This document shows, piece after piece, positions 38,872 to 47,940 of a DNA stretch of 64,000 nt (positions are counted from its first letter, which is position 1; each line of letters begins with the position of its first letter). The notes under the pieces are model-generated. The model was not told the origin of the DNA. It worked only from the letters and a program-made list of their open reading frames with translations, and made no database searches. The DNA lies in NCBI RefSeq assembly GCF_900143075.1, contig NZ_FRCY01000021.1, positions 39,645 to 103,644 on the forward strand, written 5' to 3'. A program made the translations under genes and the position numbers. Source of the DNA: Cyclobacterium lianum (GTDB taxonomy: Bacteria > Bacteroidota > Bacteroidia > Cytophagales > Cyclobacteriaceae).

Positions 38872-39432
38872 TTACAGTGTTTTCTGCTCTTCATGAATTC
38901 CCTCCCTGATCTCTTCGATGAGTTTTTTATTGAAGGCAGGCAGGTCATCCGGCTTGCGGGCAGTTACCAGTGCTGAATCACAAACGCATTCGCTGTCTGT
39001 CCATGCTACTCCCGCATTGACCAGGTCGGTCTTGATTGAAGGCCAGGAGGTCATCTCCCTACCCTCCAGAGCACCTGTTTCGATCAATACCTGAGGACCA
39101 TGACAAATGGCTGCAACAGGTTTGCCCTTCGCAAAAAAGGCCTTGATAAACTCAATTGCTTCTTTATTTGTCCTCAGCTTGTCCGGATTGATGACACCTC
39201 CGGGAAGTACCAGGGCATGGTAATCTTCGGGGCTGGCATCCCGTAACGGTTTGTCTATTTTGACTTCATCAGACCAATTGCCGTCTTTCCAACCTTTGAT
39301 CGAACTGGCCGGAGAAATAACGTGTACTGTGGCACCCGCCTCTTCAAGGGCTTTTTTGGGGCTTTTCAATTCGCTCTCCTCAAATCCGGTTTCGGTTAAA
39401 ATGGCTACGGTCTTATCTTTTAGCGTTGGCAT
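38872..39432 (-). CDS. DJ-1/PfpI-family protein (general stress protein 18 type)
   Basis: A 186-residue cytoplasmic protein of the DJ-1/PfpI family. The family start KTVAILTETGFEESEL is at about 6-21, and the nucleophile elbow AAICHGPQVLIE with Cys at about 108 is in place, plus GGVINPDKLR (about 75-85). Members act as deglycase, hydrolase or chaperone-like stress proteins; the exact role here is unknown. The gene is flanked by a strong terminator on its 3' side and is probably monocistronic. Confidence 0.93.
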   Translation of the reverse strand: MPTLKDKTVAILTETGFEESELKSPKKALEEAGATVHVISPASSIKGWKDGNWSDEVKIDKPLRDASPEDYHALVLPGGVINPDKLRTNKEAIEFIKAFFAKGKPVAAICHGPQVLIETGALEGREMTSWPSIKTDLVNAGVAWTDSECVCDSALVTARKPDDLPAFNKKLIEEIREGIHEEQKTL

Positions 39433-39661
39433 GTTATTAAATAGTTTGGTTAAACAATCGTTTTCATCCCCAGGGCCAGATCATTACTGCCGCCGGAGAT
39501 ATCACAATAGGTTCAAGTACCATGCCATTTAAATAACTATTCTAAAAAAAACATAACATATCCAATTTTTTAAAGTATAAAACCTTTCAAAAGAGGTCCC
39601 TATTACCTTTTTATAGGATTTATTTCAATTTAGCTATTGGGAAAAACGGATTGACCAACAC

Positions 39662-42600
39662 TCATTTGAAATCTCTGGAAGGAAACAATTCCCCCTGTTG
39701 GCCCTTCTCCCCTGAGGAGGATTGGGGTATTTTTTTACCAACCTTTCCTTTACCTGGAGGATCCGCTTTAAGCAGTCTGTTCAGGTTATGGCAGGAGCGC
39801 ACCACCACATGGATGACTTCTCCTTCCACCTGCAGTTTACCCGAAACCATCAATAACCTGGATTGCAGGATGACAGACCGGTATTTTTCAAATGTTTTGG
39901 CCCACACCACCAGATTGGCAAAGCCGGTCTCGTCTTCGATGGTAATAAAAAGGACCCCTTTGGCGGTGCCCGGGCGCTGCCTTACCGTAATCAGACCGCA
40001 TACTTTGACAAAAGCCCCATCTTTCATTTTCCCCAAATGGGCTGTAGGGCTCACACGCAACTGATCCAGAGGCTCACGCACATGGCTAAGGGGGTGGGAC
40101 TTCAGGGAAAGTGTAGTACTGGCATAATCCCGAAGCACCTGTTCCATGGGAGGTATGGCAGGAAGCACTACTTTCTTTTCGCTGGGCGTTTCCTGAACCT
40201 GCCCGGTAAACACCCCTATAGGCCTTCCCTGAAGCGCCAGCACATCCCAAAGGGCCTGTCTGCGGTCCAGGCCCAGCGAACGAAAGGCATCTGCATCGGC
40301 CAGGCGCTCCAGGGCAGCCTTGGGTACGCCGGCATTGATCAGGTCGCTGATATGGGCGTAGGTTTTTTTCCTTTGCTCCACCAGTAGTTGCATGTCTGCC
40401 TCATGCAAGCCCTTCACTTGACGAAATCCCAGCCGGATGCAATAGTATCGACCTGACTTTTCTTCAAACACATGGTCCCAGCAGGAACGGTTTACATCCA
40501 CCGGCCTCACTTCCACTCCATGCTTGCGGGCGTCACTGACGATCTGTGCCGGTCGGTAAAAACCCATGGGTTGGCTATTGAGCAGGGCGGTGGCAAAGAC
40601 ATCCGGGTAGTGGTACTTCAGCCAGCAGGAAACATAGACCAGCAAGGCAAAACTGGCCGCATGGCTCTCGGGAAAACCGTAGCTACCAAATCCTTCCAGT
40701 TGCCGAAACACCCGCCTGGCAAAGTCCTCTTCATAGCCACGGGCCACCATACCTCCCACGAGCTTTTTTTCGTACTGACTCACCAGACCATGGGCTTTGA
40801 AGGTCGCCATGCTTCGCCGCAGTCCATCTGCCTCTGCCGGGGTAAAGCCTGCCGCTACAATGGCAATCTCCATGGCCTGCTCCTGAAACAGGGGCACCCC
40901 CAGCGTACGGCCAAGGATCTCCTCCAGTTCGCGGGAGGGGTATTCCACTGGCTCTTCTCCCCTGCGTCTTTTGAGGTAGGGATGCACCATGTCTCCCTGT
41001 ATCGGTCCCGGTCTTACAATCGCCACCTCTATCACCAGATCGTAAAAGGTCCTGGGCTTCAGACGTGGCAACATGGACATCTGGGCACGGCTCTCTATCT
41101 GAAATACCCCCAGAGTATCCGCATGACTGATCATTTCATAGACTCTGGGATCGTCCTGCGGAATATTGGCCAGGGTAAGGTGCCGGCCATAATGCGATTT
41201 GACCAGATCAAAAGCCTTGCGTATGCAGGTCAACATGCCCAATGCCAGCACATCCACTTTAAGGAAACCCAGGGCATCGATGTCGTCCTTGTCCCATTCG
41301 ATGCAGGTGCGGTTTTCCATCCGCGCATGCAGTACCGGACAGAGATTGGAAAGCTGGTCCCGGGTGATCACAAAGCCTCCGGTATGCTGGCCCAGCTGCC
41401 GGGGAAACCCCATGTACTGCCAGGTAAGCAGCAGTGTCTTTCGCAAATGGATATCCCGGGGGTCAAATCCCTGGGAGGACACTTTCTCTCCCTGCAGCCA
41501 TTCTTGCGTCAGTTCGTGTCCCGACTTCGCAAGCCGGTCTACCGCATCCAGTGACAAGCCCATGGCTTTGCCCACGTCCCGTACCGCCCCCTTCCAATGC
41601 AGCCGGGTGACGGTGGCCACGATGCCTGCACGGTCCCGACCATACTTTTCGTAAATGTACTGCATCACCTCCTCCCGGCGCTCGTGTTCAAAATCCACGT
41701 CTATATCCGGCGGTTCGTTGCGGGCATCGGACATAAAGCGGGCAAAAAGCAGCTTGAACTTGGAAGGATCCACGGATGTAATGCCCAGGCAATAGCAAAC
41801 TACCGAATTGGCTGCCGACCCCCTTCCCTGACAGAGAATACCCCGCTTCCGGGCAAAGCGAACCAAATCGTAAACCGTCAAAAAATAAGAAGCATATTCC
41901 TTGCGGGCTATAAATTCCAACTCCTGCTGTATGGTGTTTTGGAGGGTTTCGGTAAGTTGCTCTCCAAAACTGCTTCGGGCTCCTTCCCAGGTCCGCAATT
42001 CCAGTTCTTCCTGTGTGCTGCGGCCTCCACTGCTGATTTCTTCGGGGTATTGGTAAGTCAACTGATCCATCGAAAATTGGCAGGAAGCACCAATTTCCAC
42101 CGCCCGGCGAAGGGCTGCCGGGTATTCCCGAAACAGGCGGTGCATTTCTTCCCGGGATTTCAGGTAACGTTCTGCATTGGGATGGAGGCGAAAGCCCGCA
42201 CTTTGAATGGTACATTTTTCCCGGATGCAGGTCAACAGGTCCTGCAAGGCCCTCCTTCCCGGCGCATGATAGTGCACGTCATTGACCGCCACCATGGGTA
42301 TGTCCAGGCTTTTCTCCCACTGTGCTATGCGAAACAGCCGCTTCTGATCGCTGCCATTATAGGCAAAAGCAGCGGCCAGGTAAAGGTTGTCACCCAATGC
42401 CTCCCGGTATTCCTCCAGAGCAGAATAAAAGGACGGCTCAAAATCCAGGTGGGCATTCAGTTCATTTGGAGGAACGGCGATAAAAACGCTATCCTTTGCA
42501 TGGGAATATACGTCCGCTTTGTACAAGTGACAGACACCCTTCTCTGCCCGGAGATTACCCAGGCTGAGCAGGGAAGATAGCCGGCCGTAGGCTTCCCGGT

Positions 42601-42850
42601 CTCTGGGATAAGCCAGCAGGCTGGGACCATCCAGCAAGTCCAGACGGCAGGCTGGAATGAAGCGAAGACCTGACTGCCTGGCTGCCTTGTGTGCCCGCAC
42701 AATTCCTGCCAGGGTGTTCCGGTCAGTGAGTGCCAGGGCTTCGTAGCCCAGCTCAATGGCTTGCTGCACCAATTCTTCCGGATGCGAGCCTCCCCGAAGA
42801 AAGGAAAAATTGGAAGTCACCTGCAGTTCGCTATAGGCCGCTGCTTGCAT
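39662..42850 (-). CDS. dnaE2: Error-prone DNA polymerase III alpha subunit DnaE2
   Basis: A 1062-residue C-family DNA polymerase acting in SOS mutagenesis together with ImuA and ImuB. N-terminal PHP domain (about 1-270, with LQVTSNFSFLRGGSHPEEL), catalytic palm with PPDIDVDFEHERR at about 380-392, helix-hairpin-helix part, and C-terminal OB-fold (GVLFITIEDETGFANLVVW) at about 965-985. The PHP domain is complete at the start and the length is close to usual DnaE2 (about 1000-1080). The gene is the last of the operon and lies 40 bp after imuB. Expression is probably under control of the S24-type regulator encoded divergently at 45187. Confidence 0.95.
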   Translation of the reverse strand: MQAAAYSELQVTSNFSFLRGGSHPEELVQQAIELGYEALALTDRNTLAGIVRAHKAARQSGLRFIPACRLDLLDGPSLLAYPRDREAYGRLSSLLSLGNLRAEKGVCHLYKADVYSHAKDSVFIAVPPNELNAHLDFEPSFYSALEEYREALGDNLYLAAAFAYNGSDQKRLFRIAQWEKSLDIPMVAVNDVHYHAPGRRALQDLLTCIREKCTIQSAGFRLHPNAERYLKSREEMHRLFREYPAALRRAVEIGASCQFSMDQLTYQYPEEISSGGRSTQEELELRTWEGARSSFGEQLTETLQNTIQQELEFIARKEYASYFLTVYDLVRFARKRGILCQGRGSAANSVVCYCLGITSVDPSKFKLLFARFMSDARNEPPDIDVDFEHERREEVMQYIYEKYGRDRAGIVATVTRLHWKGAVRDVGKAMGLSLDAVDRLAKSGHELTQEWLQGEKVSSQGFDPRDIHLRKTLLLTWQYMGFPRQLGQHTGGFVITRDQLSNLCPVLHARMENRTCIEWDKDDIDALGFLKVDVLALGMLTCIRKAFDLVKSHYGRHLTLANIPQDDPRVYEMISHADTLGVFQIESRAQMSMLPRLKPRTFYDLVIEVAIVRPGPIQGDMVHPYLKRRRGEEPVEYPSRELEEILGRTLGVPLFQEQAMEIAIVAAGFTPAEADGLRRSMATFKAHGLVSQYEKKLVGGMVARGYEEDFARRVFRQLEGFGSYGFPESHAASFALLVYVSCWLKYHYPDVFATALLNSQPMGFYRPAQIVSDARKHGVEVRPVDVNRSCWDHVFEEKSGRYYCIRLGFRQVKGLHEADMQLLVEQRKKTYAHISDLINAGVPKAALERLADADAFRSLGLDRRQALWDVLALQGRPIGVFTGQVQETPSEKKVVLPAIPPMEQVLRDYASTTLSLKSHPLSHVREPLDQLRVSPTAHLGKMKDGAFVKVCGLITVRQRPGTAKGVLFITIEDETGFANLVVWAKTFEKYRSVILQSRLLMVSGKLQVEGEVIHVVVRSCHNLNRLLKADPPGKGKVGKKIPQSSSGEKGQQGELFPSRDFK

Positions 42851-42889
42851 GTTTTGTGTGTATCTAATCTTTGAATAAATTTTTCCGAA

Positions 42890-44380
42890 TCAGGAGAAAT
42901 AACCGTGCAAAAACCATTGGGGCTCCCCCTTTCCGTAAAGTCCCAGCCGGAAAAGCCAGTACCTACCTCCCTCGGGATCTTCCACACTGTAATAATCCCG
43001 GGGTGGTCCGGTCTGCAGCCACCACTCCTGCTCAATGCGCTCCGGCCCATCAGCACGGGCCACCCGAACCAGCTTGCCCTGATGCTTAAAATGCAGGGGA
43101 GGGTAATCTGGCAGGGGTACCATGACTGAAATGGGCTCCGGCACAGACAGCAGGTGCAGGGGGCGCACCGAATCGGGCCAATCCGTGTCGGGCATTTCGT
43201 CCAGGGAGCGCGCAGGACGCACCGAATGCTCCGGCCAATGCCGCTCCTGGGGCAGGAAACGGTGCATTCGCCCAGACCCCAGCCTGGTCCCTATCCGGTC
43301 TACCAACTCTGCCACCGCAGCCGGATCTCCGGAGCGATGCCAAAGCTGCTCCTGTGGCAGTTGAACCTTTTCCACCATTAATCCTTCCAGGTAAAACAGC
43401 TCTATCCCCAATGCCGGCTCCAGCAAGGGGATTTTCAGGGCAAAGAGCCGGAAAAGGTGCTCCGGATTGTGAGAAGCACGACCGGTACCAATGGAAATTT
43501 CTACCGTCTTCCCATCTATGCGCAGACCTTTGAAAACGGCCTTGCGCAGCCCCTTCCCTTCCCGGACCAGGCGCTGACAAAGCCCTTCCAGCAGCTTCCG
43601 AAGGGCGATCTCAATACCTCTGGCGGTGCGAATGGGCTCCAGACAGGGCAATTGCTCTTCGTAAGGAACCCGGGGCTGTACGGGTTGAAAAGCCTCCTCT
43701 TCCTCACCCAGGGCCTGCCCCAGCCGAAACAGCAACTCCTCTCCAAATCTCCTGCGCAAGGTAGCTGCGGGCAGGTCTATAAACTGTTCGATTTGCCGGA
43801 AACCCAATTTTTCCAACCCTTCCAGGGTCCGGGCTTCCAGTCGAAGGGCAGCGGGTGGCAAAGGCAGCAAGGCTTCCCGCTGCATTCCCTTCCCGGCGAT
43901 ACAGGCCTGTTCACCGTAACGTGCCAGAGCCCATGCTGCCCCTATGGTATCGGCAATGGCCGCCCGTACATGGTAGCCCTTGTTTTCCAATGCGGAAACC
44001 AAAGCCTCCAGATATGCGGATTCTCCTCCCCAGAGATGTGGGCAACCCGAAATATCCAGCATCAAGCCGGAAGGAGGATCTGCAGCAGGCAATGGGGTAT
44101 ACTGCAGGCACCAGCCAGCCAGCCGGTAGAGGAGCCGTTTGCTCCAGCCGGGCTTATCGGCATAGACCTGTATATCCGGGAAAATGGCCCTGGCATCAGC
44201 CACAGCCTTACCCGGCCGGATGCCCCGCGCATAAGCCTCCCGGCTACTGGCCTGCACCACAGCCCGACCCCGTTCGTTACCCGCCAAAACGAAGGGTTTT
44301 CCCCGTAGTTCCGGATATCTGATAGCCAGCCGGTCCGTGGTCAGGTGACAAAACCAGAGAGATAAAAACCGCTTAGGCAT
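42890..44380 (-). CDS. imuB: ImuB-like inactive Y-family polymerase
   Basis: A 496-residue protein of the UmuC/DinP fold. Translation from the Met at 44380 overlaps the imuA stop by 8 bp. The polymerase palm acidic residues are missing: where DinB has IDMDAFYASVE the sequence reads SLWFCHLTTDRLA, and the second acidic pair is replaced by SGLMLDISG. That is exactly what is known of ImuB, which acts as an adaptor bringing DnaE2 to the beta clamp. The C-terminus is long and has the family region. Sister to imuA upstream and dnaE2 downstream in the SOS mutasome operon. Confidence 0.93.
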   Translation of the reverse strand: MPKRFLSLWFCHLTTDRLAIRYPELRGKPFVLAGNERGRAVVQASSREAYARGIRPGKAVADARAIFPDIQVYADKPGWSKRLLYRLAGWCLQYTPLPAADPPSGLMLDISGCPHLWGGESAYLEALVSALENKGYHVRAAIADTIGAAWALARYGEQACIAGKGMQREALLPLPPAALRLEARTLEGLEKLGFRQIEQFIDLPAATLRRRFGEELLFRLGQALGEEEEAFQPVQPRVPYEEQLPCLEPIRTARGIEIALRKLLEGLCQRLVREGKGLRKAVFKGLRIDGKTVEISIGTGRASHNPEHLFRLFALKIPLLEPALGIELFYLEGLMVEKVQLPQEQLWHRSGDPAAVAELVDRIGTRLGSGRMHRFLPQERHWPEHSVRPARSLDEMPDTDWPDSVRPLHLLSVPEPISVMVPLPDYPPLHFKHQGKLVRVARADGPERIEQEWWLQTGPPRDYYSVEDPEGGRYWLFRLGLYGKGEPQWFLHGYFS

Positions 44381-45116
44381 AATTTTTCCTGTTTTGAACA
44401 ATTTCTTGTGGCTGCTGATGGAAAAGCTCCTGAAAACCCTCTCCGTCCCATTGCAACTGCCAGTGGCCCGGCTTTCCGTTTCGTACCTTGAGCAAGGATA
44501 CCTTCCAGGCAGGCCAGCCCATGCCCGGCATGCCTGCCGGCACCGGACTGGGTAGTGGAGTCAGCTTCCATCGGGTGGCGCAGGCCAGAGCATGCAGGCT
44601 TCGGGGTTGGTGCCGGTGGAGAAAGCCAGTGACCCGGCTCCGCTCCACTGCTAACTGCAGCCGCTGGGATTCGGAAAAGCCCAACTCCCGGATTTCACCC
44701 ACTACTGCCACCAAAGCTTCGCAACTGAGAGCCTGCTCCAGCGTCCACAGCAGGTCCCTTTCCCTGGGTACATTCACAAAAAGCACGCGATCGGGGGCTA
44801 GCCCAAAGTGCTTTAAGGCGGGAGGAAAGACCTGGGGGCGGGTCCCCAGCCAAAGGCAAAATCCGCCATTCTGCATCAGCATGCCCAGAATAACTGCCAG
44901 AAAACCTTGAGTGGAAGCAGCCTCGGAAGGACTGTGACTGATAAATTCGTGGTTGGCGCCCAGGGGAAATACCCTGCCGGGAAAGGCCTCATGCAAGGGG
45001 CCCAATTGCAGTCTGGAATCGGTTTGCTGTCCTTTTTGGGGAAGATACCCTTCCATCTCCATAATTTCCTGCTTTAACTGCCTCAGCCGCTCGATTTTAT
45101 CGCTATTAAGTTTCAT
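44373..45116 (-). CDS. imuA: ImuA-like RecA-fold protein of the SOS mutasome
   Basis: A 247-residue ATPase-like protein of the ImuA/SulA group in the RecA superfamily. The start LRQLKQEIMEMEGYLP at about 10-25 is the usual N-terminus, followed by the GPLHEAFPGRVFPLGANHEFIS segment where the P-loop lies in RecA. It carries the family part LFVNVPRERDLLWTLEQAL (about 135-155). ImuA binds and modulates DnaE2 through ImuB. It starts the operon and is divergent from the XRE-S24 regulator (71 bp apart). No SOS box of known consensus was identified by eye in the gap. Confidence 0.88.
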   Translation of the reverse strand: MKLNSDKIERLRQLKQEIMEMEGYLPQKGQQTDSRLQLGPLHEAFPGRVFPLGANHEFISHSPSEAASTQGFLAVILGMLMQNGGFCLWLGTRPQVFPPALKHFGLAPDRVLFVNVPRERDLLWTLEQALSCEALVAVVGEIRELGFSESQRLQLAVERSRVTGFLHRHQPRSLHALACATRWKLTPLPSPVPAGMPGMGWPAWKVSLLKVRNGKPGHWQLQWDGEGFQELFHQQPQEIVQNRKNYA

Positions 45117-45141
45117 GGTTTCCGCAGAATGAGTATATTTG
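45111..45141 (+). promoter_or_regulatory. Possible Bacteroidota-type promoter of the XRE-S24 gene
   Basis: TATATTTG at 45134-45141 matches the Bacteroidota -7 consensus TAnnTTTG exactly. TTTC lies 19 bp before it, one base off the -33 TTTG. The sequence ATACT/AGTAT pairs are also repeated on both sides (45132 and about 45172), so a repressor could bind here and reach both divergent genes. Confidence 0.4.
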
Positions 45142-45186
45142 ACACGATTAATAACAAACTGTTGACTCTAATACTAGCAAACTTCG

Positions 45187-45990
45187 ATGAAAAAGTCAAA
45201 AAACTTTTTTCCGGGAAACCTGAAATTTCTCCGGGAGCGGAAGGGGCTGACCCAGCAAGGGCTGGCAACAGACCTGGAACTGACCCGGTCCAAACTCAAT
45301 GCGCTGGAATCCGGGCAGACCAAAGCGCCTGCTCCCGAGGATTTTCTGGCAATATCCAGCTATTTCGGGATCAGTATCGACAGCCTGATACGGGTAGACC
45401 TGCGCACCCTGGGGGAGCTGAAATTGCGGGAGCTGGAAGCAGGAAACGACGTGTACATGCGGGGCGGCAACCTGCGGGTGTTGGCCATCAGTGTGGACAA
45501 GGGCAACCAGGAAAACGTGGAATACGTGCCCATCAAAGCCAAAGCGGGCTACCTTTCCGGGTACAACGATCCCGAGTTTATCGCCTCCCTGCCCCGGTTT
45601 TCCCTACCCAACCTTCCCCGGCAGGGTACCTACCGGATATTCCCTACTGTAGGGGACTCCATGTTGCCCATTCCGGGGGGGAGCGACATCATCACGAGGT
45701 ACCAGGACGACTGGACTGCCCTGAAGCCGGACACCCCCTGCGTGGTAATCCTGAGTGGTCAGCAGGACTTTGTATTTAAATTGGTGACGGTACAGGCAGA
45801 GGGGCAGCTACTCCTTCGCTCCCTGAATCCCATCTTTGAGCCCTTTACCGTACCTGTGGGCGAGGTAGCAGAGATCTGGAAATTCCATGCCTATACCAGC
45901 AAAGAAATCCCCGAACCCGAAACCGACCTGCAGCAATTGGTCCGCGCTGTCCGGGACATGCAGCTGGAGATCAAGGGGAGGAAGAGATAG
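45187..45990 (+). CDS. XRE/S24 LexA-like self-cleaving transcriptional regulator
   Basis: A 267-residue regulator with an XRE helix-turn-helix (about 10-70, LRERKGLTQQGLATDL, SKLNALESGQTKAP) and a C-terminal S24 peptidase domain (about 115-235). Self-cleavage residues are all visible: the Ala120-Gly121 pair in KAKAGYLSG, catalytic Ser158 in GDSMLPIPG, and Lys198 in DFVFKLVTV. As LexA does, it should cut itself on RecA activation. It lies divergently 70 bp from imuA, strongly suggesting it represses the imuA-imuB-dnaE2 mutasome. This pairing of an XRE-S24 protein with imu genes is common in Bacteroidota that lack a classical LexA. Direct targets are inferred. Confidence 0.9.
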   Translation: MKKSKNFFPGNLKFLRERKGLTQQGLATDLELTRSKLNALESGQTKAPAPEDFLAISSYFGISIDSLIRVDLRTLGELKLRELEAGNDVYMRGGNLRVLAISVDKGNQENVEYVPIKAKAGYLSGYNDPEFIASLPRFSLPNLPRQGTYRIFPTVGDSMLPIPGGSDIITRYQDDWTALKPDTPCVVILSGQQDFVFKLVTVQAEGQLLLRSLNPIFEPFTVPVGEVAEIWKFHAYTSKEIPEPETDLQQLVRAVRDMQLEIKGRKR

Positions 45991-46034
45991 GGAATTCAGG
46001 TTTTGGTTTGTTCAGATAGAAAAAAGTTCTAAAA

Positions 46035-46346
46035 ATGACAAATCGACCATCTTTGGATAAGATTAATACAAGTATCGACTTATTGAATTCAGCGTTTGAA
46101 AACTATCAAAAATACCCATCTGAAACTGTCCGAAAAATCGGGCAGCCTATAGGTGGGGCAATCAAAATTTATTTGGACGTGTTAGCTAGCTAAACGGCTA
46201 ATCTGGAGGCTGTTTTCGAACTCCTACCCCTGCTGGGCGAAACAATAGAAAGAGAACGAGATCTTACCAATCCGATTCAAAATTGTCCGCTGTACCTCCC
46301 ACCTAAAATTGGGACCCCAAACTCACGCTTAACCAAATCAATGTAA
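46035..46346 (+). pseudogene. Decayed helical reading frame with internal TAA
   Basis: A plus-strand frame of 103 codons starts at ATG 46035 (MTNRPSLDKINTSIDLL) and continues to a stop at 46344, but has an in-frame TAA at 46191 after 52 residues. The part after the stop (NLEAVFELLPLLGETIERERD) is helix-like and coding in appearance, so this may be one gene with a nonsense mutation. No family is recognised. If it is not a pseudogene, only a 52-residue peptide would be made. It opens the AT-rich accessory island. Confidence 0.35.
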
Positions 46347-46949
46347 ATTCTCCTTGACCAATTATTTTTAAAAAATTTATTGTAATTATTTAAAGTATTT
46401 TTATTAGAACAAAACCAAGAAAAAACAATTTTATTTAAGCTGATCATATACTTTTTTTCAACATTTTAAATTTTGACCGATAAATCTACCTATTTATTTA
46501 AAAAATATTACCCAATATAATTCAATATTTTGGCTGCTGAAAACACACAACCATTCGTTTGTCAGGTACTTAAACTTGCTATTCTAAAAAACTATGTTTA
46601 CCTTCATAAACGTATAAACGTCGTTTGAACCAACCAAACTGTAATTATTCCCGAAACGCTAACTTTATAGCCATGAATTCTCCAGCCGCAGGACTACTTC
46701 TTTTACCCATTTTGATAGGGACACTAGGTATCGCAAAAACCCAACCAATCGGATCGGCTACCTAATTGGATGTGCTCTATGCCGAGGAAGAGTTCAAGGC
46801 CTGTCCGGTAGACGATGGGTAGTATTGTTATCGGAAAACCTACCGTATCCATACAAAGAGTTTATTTACCAAATTCATAATTCAATTAATTTAATTAATA
46901 TTTATTACTCATGTAAATTAACAGACATATATATTGTGATTTAAAACAT
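46347..46949. other. AT-rich gap before the Cys-rich gene set
   Basis: Strongly AT-rich intergenic DNA apart from the possible remnant at 46673. No RNA gene, repeat array or promoter could be identified with confidence. Confidence 0.35.
46673..46894 (+). pseudogene. Possible decayed small exported protein
   Basis: From ATG 46673 the frame reads a signal-peptide-like AGLLLLPILIGTLGIAKTQ, stops at TAA 46763, and continues in frame as LYAEEEFKACPVDDG and then YCYRKTYRIHTK after a second stop at 46820, before ending at 46892. Base composition of this segment is higher in GC than its surroundings. It may be chance; the continued in-frame coding appearance and hydrophobic start are the only support. 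Confidence 0.3.
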
Positions 46950-47270
46950 ATGAACATGGAGGAGATCAAAGTTAATTCTAGTGATTTAAAAATAATAGGT
47001 GATAAAATATTAATTAATCAATTAAATAATTATATTGGTGATATTAAAAACGATAAAAACCTAATATGCAATTGTCTTTCATTTCAAAGACGCTTTAATA
47101 ACACCTATTACTATGAAGGAGTCTCAACAGGTTGTATAATAATTGTATTTTCGACCATAAGTGATAATAGAGTGACTTCTATGTCTGGTAATATTTCGAT
47201 ATATAATGGTATTCCTTTATCTATTACCATTACAGGAAAAGATGAAAAGCATGGTTTTAAATGTTGTTAA
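46950..47270 (+). CDS. Small Cys-containing protein of unknown function (island ORF 1)
   Basis: A 106-residue frame with very AT-rich codon use (many AAT, AAA, TTA), unlike its surroundings at 30-45 kb. Five cysteines include ICNC about residue 40 and a C-terminal KCC. There is no signal peptide or membrane segment and beta-strand-like stretches (GCIIIVFSTIS, GNISIYNGIPLSITITGK) suggest a small beta protein. No family recognised. It is the first of three small same-strand frames separated by 65 and 47 bp, which suggests an operon acquired by transfer. Confidence 0.55.
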   Translation: MNMEEIKVNSSDLKIIGDKILINQLNNYIGDIKNDKNLICNCLSFQRRFNNTYYYEGVSTGCIIIVFSTISDNRVTSMSGNISIYNGIPLSITITGKDEKHGFKCC

Positions 47271-47335
47271 CATTTATTATTACTATTTTTATAGTAACAT
47301 TTATTTAATTATTTTATAAATAATTTAAATTTAAG

Positions 47336-47572
47336 ATGAGATTTCAAATAAAGAAAATTACTTTAAATATAGAAGGAAAAGAAGTAGTTGCTATTCCAGT
47401 ATCAGATGAAGAGTTGAATAAAGTCAAAATTCATTTAGAGAAATCCTATAAAGATAAAGAATGTACTTGCGGCGATCAATGGTGTAGCCCAGATGGCTTT
47501 TGGTGGGTATGTAGCCTTGGAAGAGAAAATAATTGCATATGGTTTAAAACTGACTGGAGATGCAATCCTTGA
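47336..47572 (+). CDS. Small Cys/Trp-rich protein of unknown function (island ORF 2)
   Basis: A 78-residue frame. The first 42 residues are charged (IKKITLNIEGKEVVAI, KIHLEKSYKDKE), then the last 36 hold six cysteines and five tryptophans (ECTCGDQWC, GFWWVCSLG, NNCIWF, DWRCNP). The split into a leader-like N-terminus and a Cys/Trp-rich C-terminus resembles RiPP precursors or secreted disulfide peptides; no modification enzyme or exporter is seen nearby, so this stays a guess. Same strand and close spacing as ORF 1 and ORF 3. Confidence 0.5.
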   Translation: MRFQIKKITLNIEGKEVVAIPVSDEELNKVKIHLEKSYKDKECTCGDQWCSPDGFWWVCSLGRENNCIWFKTDWRCNP

Positions 47573-47619
47573 TTTAAATTTGACACTAACTTTCTTATAT
47601 TTATTTAATAAATTGAAAT

Positions 47620-47940
47620 ATGGCTAATAACTTAATTATATTAACCCCCGATGGCGAATTGGTTGAAAGTACTTTCGCTAAAATTGAAAAATCCAGTTCA
47701 GCAAAAAATTGCGTGGGTAATGCTTGTGATTGTATTCATTGGCGATTAGATTCAAAGAAGAAAATAAAAGTTATGAATCAATGTAATAGTTCAGTTGAAA
47801 TTCATTTTAAATTTGCAGATATGCTTGGAGGCTGTGGGAGTGGACAAAGAATAAAAGTATTTCCTAACGAAACCTATGAATTTCAAATGCCTACCCATTA
47901 TCTGGGGATTTGTATGCCTGTAACAGCAAATAAAATTTAA
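47620..47940 (+). CDS. Small Cys-rich protein of unknown function (island ORF 3)
   Basis: A 106-residue frame with six cysteines: NCVGNACDC at about 30-38, NQC about 54, GGC about 72, and GIC about 98. Strand-like stretches (KKKIKVMNQ, SVEIHFKFAD, QRIKVFPNETYEFQMP) suggest a compact beta protein. No signal peptide or known family. The codon usage is AT-rich like that of ORFs 1 and 2. The three together form a 1-kb operon-like set in a low-GC patch, and I could not assign a role. Confidence 0.55.
   Translation: MANNLIILTPDGELVESTFAKIEKSSSAKNCVGNACDCIHWRLDSKKKIKVMNQCNSSVEIHFKFADMLGGCGSGQRIKVFPNETYEFQMPTHYLGICMPVTANKI

Noticed and set aside
40472..44308. Long open frames antisense to dnaE2 and imuB (for example 41597-42580 and 43457-44308, plus strand)
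   Set aside because: They mirror the codon structure of the real genes and show no family motif; the minus-strand genes there are well supported.
45129..45779. 216-residue frame overlapping the XRE-S24 gene in another frame
   Set aside because: The XRE-S24 frame carries all catalytic residues; the other is an alternate-frame reading of it.
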